Source of the DNA: Mucor racemosus | Lineage: Eukaryota; Mucoromycota; Mucoromycetes; Mucorales; Mucoraceae | Length of the DNA stretch: 64,000 nt | NCBI GenBank assembly: GCA_027405735.1 | Contig: JAPEHQ010000007.1 | Span: 2,319,001-2,383,000 of the forward strand | Reading direction: 5' to 3' | Shown here: positions 60,174 to 64,000 of the stretch, in pieces | Position numbering within the stretch: position 1 is the stretch's first letter | How the letters are laid out: every line of letters begins with the position of its first letter | Notes under the pieces: model-generated | The model's database searches: none | What the model saw: only the letters and a program-made list of their open reading frames with translations | Told to the model about the DNA's origin: nothing | Translations under genes and position numbers: made by a program

Positions 60174-60950
60174 TTAAAATTTCCAATTTAAGGTTTCGAG
60201 ACGATCGCGCCTTATGGATGCAAGGACCTGGAGGCCCGAAACTATGAGATTTTCTGCAAAATAGAATCCATCAAATTGCTTTAAATGATCTTTGTCCAGA
60301 ATGGTTAATTGTTGAATACCTTTAAAAAGCAAACAGGTTAACATATCACGAATATACTCGGTAACAAGCAATTATTAATACAGAGTTCATAATTAAACGA
60401 GATGTTTTATTTCTTGAATCGAATAAAAACTTGGCAAACTCTTTTTCATTTTGATATATTATTGGGCGTTGGCTTATCTTGTGTTGAATTGACATATTTA
60501 TATATACACTTTTTATGCGATTTCTGTTGTTATTTATATCTTAGGATGAATTATTTAGCGAAACAAATTACACAAACCTTCATGAAATTGACCCTTTCAT
60601 CGTCTGCTGCATATATAATATGTAAGGAATCAAAATTCGAGAGTAACATCGTCTGCTGTGTTATGATATCTTGATAAATTGGATATCAGGTTGTTGCGCT
60701 CTAGTTCATTTATACTTTTGTACTCAATTACACCCGGGTCTTCTATTTTCATTTTGTCATACTGCCAAAATATAGATCTCGTTGCTCCTTAAGTAGAATG
60801 TATTAATAATCAATCGGGAAAGGTAAAATTGTTTGTTACTTAAGATAATATGCTGTGCAACTACTGGAAAATCATTCAGCGTAGTGTCTCTACCATGTTT
60901 ATATAAAGCAATACTTATCTAACAAACCTTTTGTTTTTCCCATTATTCCC
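60174..60950 (-). pseudogene. Decayed minus-strand gene of unknown family
   Basis: Minus-strand coding-like pieces in order: GRDTTLNDFPVVAQHIILSN (about 60895-60835), SIFWQYDKMKIEDPGVIEYK then ELERNNLISNLSRYHNTADD (about 60790-60645), DDERVNFMK (about 60615-60590), and a 65-codon frame 60371-60174 (LVTEYIRDMLTCLLFKGIQQ and on to a TAA). Stops interrupt them, and the word GCAGCAGACGATG is repeated across one break. The composition is protein-like but I recognise no domain. Confidence 0.4.
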
Positions 60951-60992
60951 ATACACACCTATATCACTTTTTCGAAACCTGTTAATCATCTA

Positions 60993-62220
60993 ATGACTTT
61001 GCTTCCAATTGATACTAGCTTTTTGAACCCTACTTGTGCCGCATTCGTTAAGTCTTTGCCTTCTGTCGAAGAAAGTGAAAAAATAACTATGGAAATGAGG
61101 AGAGCCGGCAATAATGTTACTTTCTTGAGTGATACAATCACAAGACCTGATGTATTTATCGAAAGAATGGAAATTTCTGATCAAAATGATGGACATGCTA
61201 TCCCTGTTGATGTATATAGACCTAAAAATATGCCATCTGACTCAGCATTGCCAGTTGTAGTGTACACGTAAGTTATTCTATACTTTTTCTTTTGATACAG
61301 AGTCTATAATCAGATTTATTTGTTATATCACTTATGTAGGCACGGAGGCGGGTTTTTTATGTCTGCAGAAGATGGGCATACTTATTTAGCTGCCAAGGTA
61401 ATACTATAAGATTACTTGAATGATCATTAAAAATTAAATTTTGTGTCTAGTTGGCAGATGAAGTCAAGTGTGTAGTGCTTTCTGTTGACTATTCACTCAG
61501 CCCTGAAGTTAAATTTCCAGTTGCATTGGAAGAATCTTATTCAGTAGTTAGTTATGTTTCTAGCTCTGAAACTGCAGCTAAGCTTAACGTTGATCCCACA
61601 CGAGTAGCCGTTGGTGGTGATTCAGCAGGCGGAAATTTAGCTACTGCCATTACATGTAAGATGTTTATTTATTTTGAAGGTGTGATTTTATTTATATATT
61701 AATAATCTGTTGCACATATTTAAGTGCTTGCCAAGAAAAAAAACAACTTGCAAAACCCCATCAAATATCAATTTTTGTATTATCCAGTCGTGGACAACAC
61801 GATGGACTCTAAATCTTACCAAGAATTTGGAGATGGAGGTTACGTGTTGAGTAAATCATTTGTTAACTCAATCAATGGATGGTATGTCGCTGACGACCTT
61901 AAAGACGATATTCTTGTATGTCCTGGTAAGGCAACTGTTGATGAGGTTCGAGATTTACCACCTGCATTATTGATAACTTGCGACGTGGATGTACTTCGTG
62001 ATGGTAAGTGTTATGATGCTATTTAAAGCAGATATTAATGTCAAGTTTAGAAGGAGAAGCTTATGGCCGTAAATTATTGATGGCCAAGGTTCCAGTTACT
62101 TCAATTAGAGTGAATGGTGTTGTACATGGATTCATGTCTATTCCAGCTCTTCATTGCGAAGAGACTTTGAATGTTATTGAGACGACAATTAGTATCCTTA
62201 AAAGAACTTTTTATAATTGA
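60993..62220 (+). CDS. HSL-type alpha/beta hydrolase, gene 2 (canonical HGGG)
   Basis: Exons 60993-61267, 61340-61397, 61451-61655, 61725-62003, 62051-62220; 328 aa. Full motif set: THGGGF (H93-G96), GDSAGGN with S169, TCDVDVLRD with D268, and VVHGFMS with H298. The same five-exon structure as genes 1 and 3, with exons 2 and 3 of identical length (58 and 205 nt), shows common descent; protein identity to gene 1 is roughly half by eye. A TATA box sits at 60900-60907, 93 bp upstream. This is probably the ancestral active form, from which the PGGG copies diverged. Substrate unknown (short-chain ester or lipid). Confidence 0.92.
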
Positions 62221-62340
62221 AACCATCTTAATAAATAAAGCATTATATAATCGAGTTGCATGATTTTGCATTTAATGAAAACATGTGGCAGAAATTTAAC
62301 CTTGAACTATTACTGCGCCATTACTGAATCGCATCACTGC

Positions 62341-62844
62341 GGCATCATTTTTCCGGTTTAAAATCTGCATATATAAAACTTCGAGATATCGCGAGAATTC
62401 CAGAAAATCAACTTGAGTTTACATAACTTCTTACATAAAACAATGGCACCTGTTGATACAAGCTTTTTAAACCCTATTTTCAGGGGATTAGTTGCTGCAT
62501 ATCCTGAAGCAATTGATTTTGACAAAATGACAATTCAACAAGCACGTGTTGGTGGTAGTGAGGCAATGCAAACAAACATCGAGACACCTCTTGTTGATAT
62601 CGAAAAGATTGAAATCCCTGATCAAACTGATGGACATTCAATTAATGTTACTCTTTACAAGCCCAAGGATATCCCTGTAGATGCCCAATTGCCAGTTTTT
62701 GTATATTTGTAAGCTTTATGTAATGCTTTATCAATCGAAAACCATATTAATATGTTTGTATAAAAGACCTGGTGGAGGATTTTGTATCATTCAAGAACCT
62801 TCTTACGTCTTTTTAGCAAGTACTGTACGTATTCTAATTTATTG

Positions 62845-62876
<32 letters not shown>

Positions 62877-64000
62877 TGAATACGATCTTATACTAAACAT
62901 ACGCTTTCGTTGTTATATATAGTATGCTGTAGAACTCAATTGCATTGTAGCTTTTGTAAACTATTCATTAAGTCCTGAAGTCAAATTCCCAGTTGCTCTT
63001 AATGAAATCTATTCCGTTGTTGAATATCTCACCAGCACTAAAACTGCCTCAAAGTTAAATGTTGATCCTAAACGTGTGGTTGTTGGAGGTGATTCTGCAG
63101 GTGGAAATTTAACTGCAGGTGTCTCATGTAAAGCTCCCCCTATAAATTGTTTTCATTTATCTCGCAATATTGACTTTTTTTTTCTTTTCAGTACTTGCCA
63201 AACAACGAAACCAATTAGAGCATCCAATCAAGCATCAAATCTTGTATTATCCTTGTGTTGATAATGATACAGAAAATGAATCGTATATCAAATATAAAGA
63301 AGGATTCTTTTTTACCAAGAAAATGGCCGAACATTTCCTAGCATATCATGTCCTTGATAAGGACCACGAAAATATGCTAATGTTTCCTAATAAAGCACCA
63401 ATTGAAGACCTTGTTGGGTTGCCTCCAGTATTGTTGGTAACTTGTGAAGCTGATATACTCCGTGAAGGTAAGAAATTTAATGTAAAGAAACGCAGAATTT
63501 GAACTGAATAAATTGTATAGAGGGTGAGGCATATGGACGTAAATTAGCAGCAGCTAATGTCCCTGTTTCTTCACTTCGTGTAAATGGTGTTATCCATGGT
63601 TTCTTGTCCTCGCCTGCATTCTTTTCAGATGAAGCTCATCATATTATTGATATGACAAAAACTGTTCTTCGAAAAGCTTTCAATACCAACAACTAATTTT
63701 TGATTGCATTTTAAATGTTGTTGCCTGTATATCTACATTATTTGATATCTGTGCTGTAATAAAATATATTGCATTTGAATTAGCATGATTGAAAAGCTAT
63801 ATAAAAGGTCATAGCATCTTATCAAAATGTATTGACCATCGCCTCATATTCCAACTGAACCATTTATTCAAGTGAATTATTTCCATCTAAAACATCCAAA
63901 TTAAAAGATTAATGGCTATTGAGAAGAATTAAAATAATATCTATATATCCATTCTTTCAGAATTAAGCCTAGTCTGTGTGATTAACAACATCAGCTATTA
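62341..64000. repeat. Segmental duplication, copy 2 (cut by window edge)
   Basis: Co-linear with 57952-59611 to the last base of the window, including introns and the (TA)n run in intron 2, so the event is recent or the copies are being homogenised. Confidence 0.92.
62443..63696 (+). CDS. HSL-type alpha/beta hydrolase, gene 3 (PGGG variant)
   Basis: Near-identical twin of gene 1: exons 62443-62708, 62767-62824, 62923-63127, 63192-63467, 63521-63696; 326 aa. The only coding change seen is ACA for ATA at codon 6 (Thr for Ile; MAPVDTSFLNP). It keeps the Pro-for-His change in the oxyanion motif and the intact S/D/H triad. Promoter TATA box at 62370-62377. With so little divergence it may be collapsed or expanded differently between strains. 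Confidence 0.9.

Overview
The window is nuclear DNA from a filamentous fungus, most likely an early-diverging one of the Mucoromycota type. The reasons are: it is very AT-rich; genes are split by many short introns (about 50-100 bp, GT-AG with two GC-AG exceptions); single genes stand among repeats; and the gene set fits (DUR3 urea permease, Cdc24-type RhoGEF, Ndt80-type factor, HscB/Jac1, a Fanzor-like ORF). The lineage is an inference; no rRNA or mitochondrial marker is present. || Layout. 1-8616: repeat-rich, no convincing intact gene; a 1,452-bp direct repeat lies at 1 and 3410 (spacing 3,409 bp). 8617-11255: DUR3. 11256-15415: two decayed dispersed repeats, each with an inverted partner near 39 kb and 55 kb. 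15416-19706: an NME5-like nucleoside diphosphate kinase domain fused to a disordered tail of about 1,050 residues. 20449-21402: mitochondrial HscB/Jac1 co-chaperone. 21820-24759: Cdc24-like RhoGEF. 26973-29243: DHA1-type MFS transporter. 30182-32103: divergent protein kinase. 32104-40968: a graveyard of mobile elements and gene relics (dynein intermediate chain fragment, two LTR copies each broken by a different nested solo LTR, an integrase relic, another solo LTR). 40969-42912 (minus): Ndt80/PhoG transcription factor. 46116-49046 (minus): SNF2-family ATPase with 13 exons. 50401-54022: large Fanzor (eukaryotic TnpB) ORF with a zinc ribbon and an acidic RuvC set. 54345-57900: dispersed repeat, solo LTR and inverted-repeat debris. 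57952-64000: three HSL-type alpha/beta hydrolase genes in tandem, the outer two almost identical. || The genes do not form a pathway. They are housekeeping and signalling genes (urea uptake, Fe-S biogenesis, Cdc42 polarity, chromatin or repair ATPase, a developmental or stress transcription factor) separated by transposon debris. The most notable items are the Fanzor ORF with a UUCG-capped hairpin over its stop codon, the nested solo LTRs that can be ordered by their 5-bp target duplications, the NDPK fusion protein, the recent hydrolase duplication that has lost the HGGG histidine, and two GC-AG introns. || Gene models were built by hand from reading frames, splice consensus and phase; every exon sum below is divisible by three. 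Transcription start sites and UTRs cannot be seen.
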